A stretch of DNA of 15,318 bases from Betaproteobacteria bacterium (lineage in GTDB: Bacteria > Pseudomonadota > Gammaproteobacteria > Burkholderiales > SG8-41), in NCBI GenBank assembly GCA_025363575.1, contig JANYDM010000143.1, forward strand, positions 1 to 15,318, written 5' to 3'. Positions 15,201-15,318 of the stretch are shown here, in pieces. Within the stretch, counting starts at the first letter, position 1; the number at the start of each line of letters is the position of its first letter. The translations under genes and the position numbers were made by a program. The notes under the pieces were generated by a model. The model ran no database searches and was not told the origin of the DNA. It saw only the letters and a list, made by a program, of their open reading frames with translations.

Positions 15201-15318
15201 CGAAGCGTTTCTCGATCAGGAGCGCGTGCGCTATAAAGCGCAGCTCGCGCGGTACGCCGCGGCGCTTGGCGAGCCGGGGATCAAGCTCGGTTTGTATTTC
15301 CCGCTTCATTCGGGGTGG
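12268..15318 (+). CDS. AddA-like UvrD/RecB-family helicase-nuclease, cut by the window end
   Basis: This is a superfamily 1 DNA helicase with a C-terminal nuclease, expected to process double-strand breaks for recombination together with the upstream AddB-like protein. 1017 codons are visible with no stop. Motifs: I GSGKT at 34-38, Ia ITFTRKAAAEMK, II DEFQD at 328-332, III VGDPMQSIYRF at 359-369, V VHKAKGLEFD at 673-682 and VI YVAATRA at 747-753. The nuclease domain has H863 (GTVVHRWL), D953 and D967/K969 (IADYKTSS). The last residues read LGLYFPLHSGW, close to the usual family C terminus, so only a few residues are probably missing. The ATG overlaps the stop of the upstream gene. A very long open frame on the opposite strand here is a GC-rich shadow. 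Confidence 0.9.
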   Translation, partial: MSDRDTRRPEIADARERECALDPSCSFIVQAPAGSGKTELLVQRYLRLLATVERPEEILAITFTRKAAAEMKRRVLRGLPGVLDAQRIADIAPRLRVQTIDALCASLTRQMPVLARFGAQPEIVQDARELHAEAARRALALEPPNAHAERLLVHLDNNLDAARELIAKMLARRDQWLRKTGGTPTRAELEAAFAAERARLLARACALVPDACAELAQELLTKEGKWRKRHKRAQALGAADADGCVEAALAALQALPPVEYSDKQWEVLSAMLALLPRAAAELLLVFAERGQADFTEIAQGAIRALGDADAPTDLLLSLDVRIKHILIDEFQDTSLSQWELLERLTAGWQGGDGRTVFAVGDPMQSIYRFREAEVGLFLRARQAGLGGVSLEALRVATNFRSQAGIVNWVNSTFPNILPVAEDEISGAVPYSPSSAFHPALDGDAVRWHLFDDRPSEARRVVELVQAAHVARPQGSIAILVRNRTHLDHIVPALKEAGMRYRAVEIERLGEKQVVQDLYALTRALAHPADRAAWLAVLRAPWCGLTPEQLAGLMEGRRDTVWEALHDEERVRLLDDDARRRLDRVGSVLDAALAHRLRGNLRDRVEGAWLSLGGPACCSDATELEDAGIFLDELAARDDAGDLADHGALADSLAELYALPDMAAGDDAVEIMTVHKAKGLEFDTVIMPGLDRSPRHNDPPLLIWKALGGNRLLLAPIREAGADKDAAYEYVRDLEREAEDIEAARLFYVAATRAATELHLTACIRRDDEGGAKTPSRRTLLGKAWQFAAAHAGSAPARRAADASAMAQQFTPQQFLLRFAPDFALPVLPPAAQWQAPAAGAQDNAVIEFSWAGETARHVGTVVHRWLQRLADDALEGWTPARIEALRPRLARELERRGVRPAECAEAAARVARALAQTLQDERGRWLLGPHADARSEYRVRRVVGNVLHSYMMDRVFRDEEGVRWIADYKTSSHEGANLEAFLDQERVRYKAQLARYAAALGEPGIKLGLYFPLHSGW

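Noticed and set aside
12187..15309. Open frame of 1040 codons on the minus strand
   Set aside because: It is antisense to a gene with all superfamily 1 helicase and nuclease motifs; its own product is Arg-rich and shows no family features, as expected for a GC-rich shadow frame.
1..15318. CRISPR array, tRNA, rRNA, prophage or toxin-antitoxin genes
   Set aside because: I looked for regularly spaced repeats, cloverleaf arms, phage structural or integrase motifs and small paired genes and found none.

Overview
The window reads as a GC-rich proteobacterial chromosome, most likely a betaproteobacterium. Three things suggest this: the trxA-rho-rpmE neighbourhood, a seven-iron FdxA-type ferredoxin, and a ~900-residue AddB-like 'probable DNA repair protein' overlapping an AddA/UvrD-like helicase-nuclease, a pair I associate with that class. 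The lineage is an inference from gene content; there is no rRNA or other marker to fix it. No stretch longer than about 215 bases lacks a gene.

Left part (1-6127), all on the plus strand: a complete IS630-family insertion sequence occupies the first 1167 bases, with imperfect 30-bp inverted ends and an intact DDE transposase. Only 31 bases after it begins a four-gene cyanate operon: a Tat-exported NrtA/CmpA-type binding protein (cynA), an inner-membrane permease (cynB), an ATPase (cynD) and cyanase (cynS). Together they would import cyanate and convert it with bicarbonate to ammonia and CO2. After a 118-base spacer that can fold into two strong stem-loops comes a lone TRAP transporter binding protein resembling the 2-oxoacid binder TakP, without its membrane subunits. 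A bidirectional hairpin terminator closes this block.

Middle part (6128-8920), all on the minus strand: ribosomal protein bL31 (rpmE, zinc-ribbon form) with a good sigma-70 promoter, a DUF2846-type lipoprotein, transcription terminator Rho, and thioredoxin. These are core genes. The leader between trxA and rho is very C-rich and G-poor and lacks a Shine-Dalgarno sequence, as expected if Rho controls its own synthesis.

Right part (8921-15318), plus strand: divergent from trxA is fdxA, then the addB-like nuclease gene and the addA-like helicase-nuclease gene, coupled by an ATGA overlap. The last gene runs off the window only a little short of its expected end. The clearest accessory region is the IS plus cyn module. 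I see no CRISPR array, tRNA, prophage or toxin-antitoxin system, and nothing that is securely a wholly new system. The best candidates for a second look are the structured cynS-takP spacer, the N-terminal Cys motif of CynA, the IS placement on the cyn promoter, and the rho leader.
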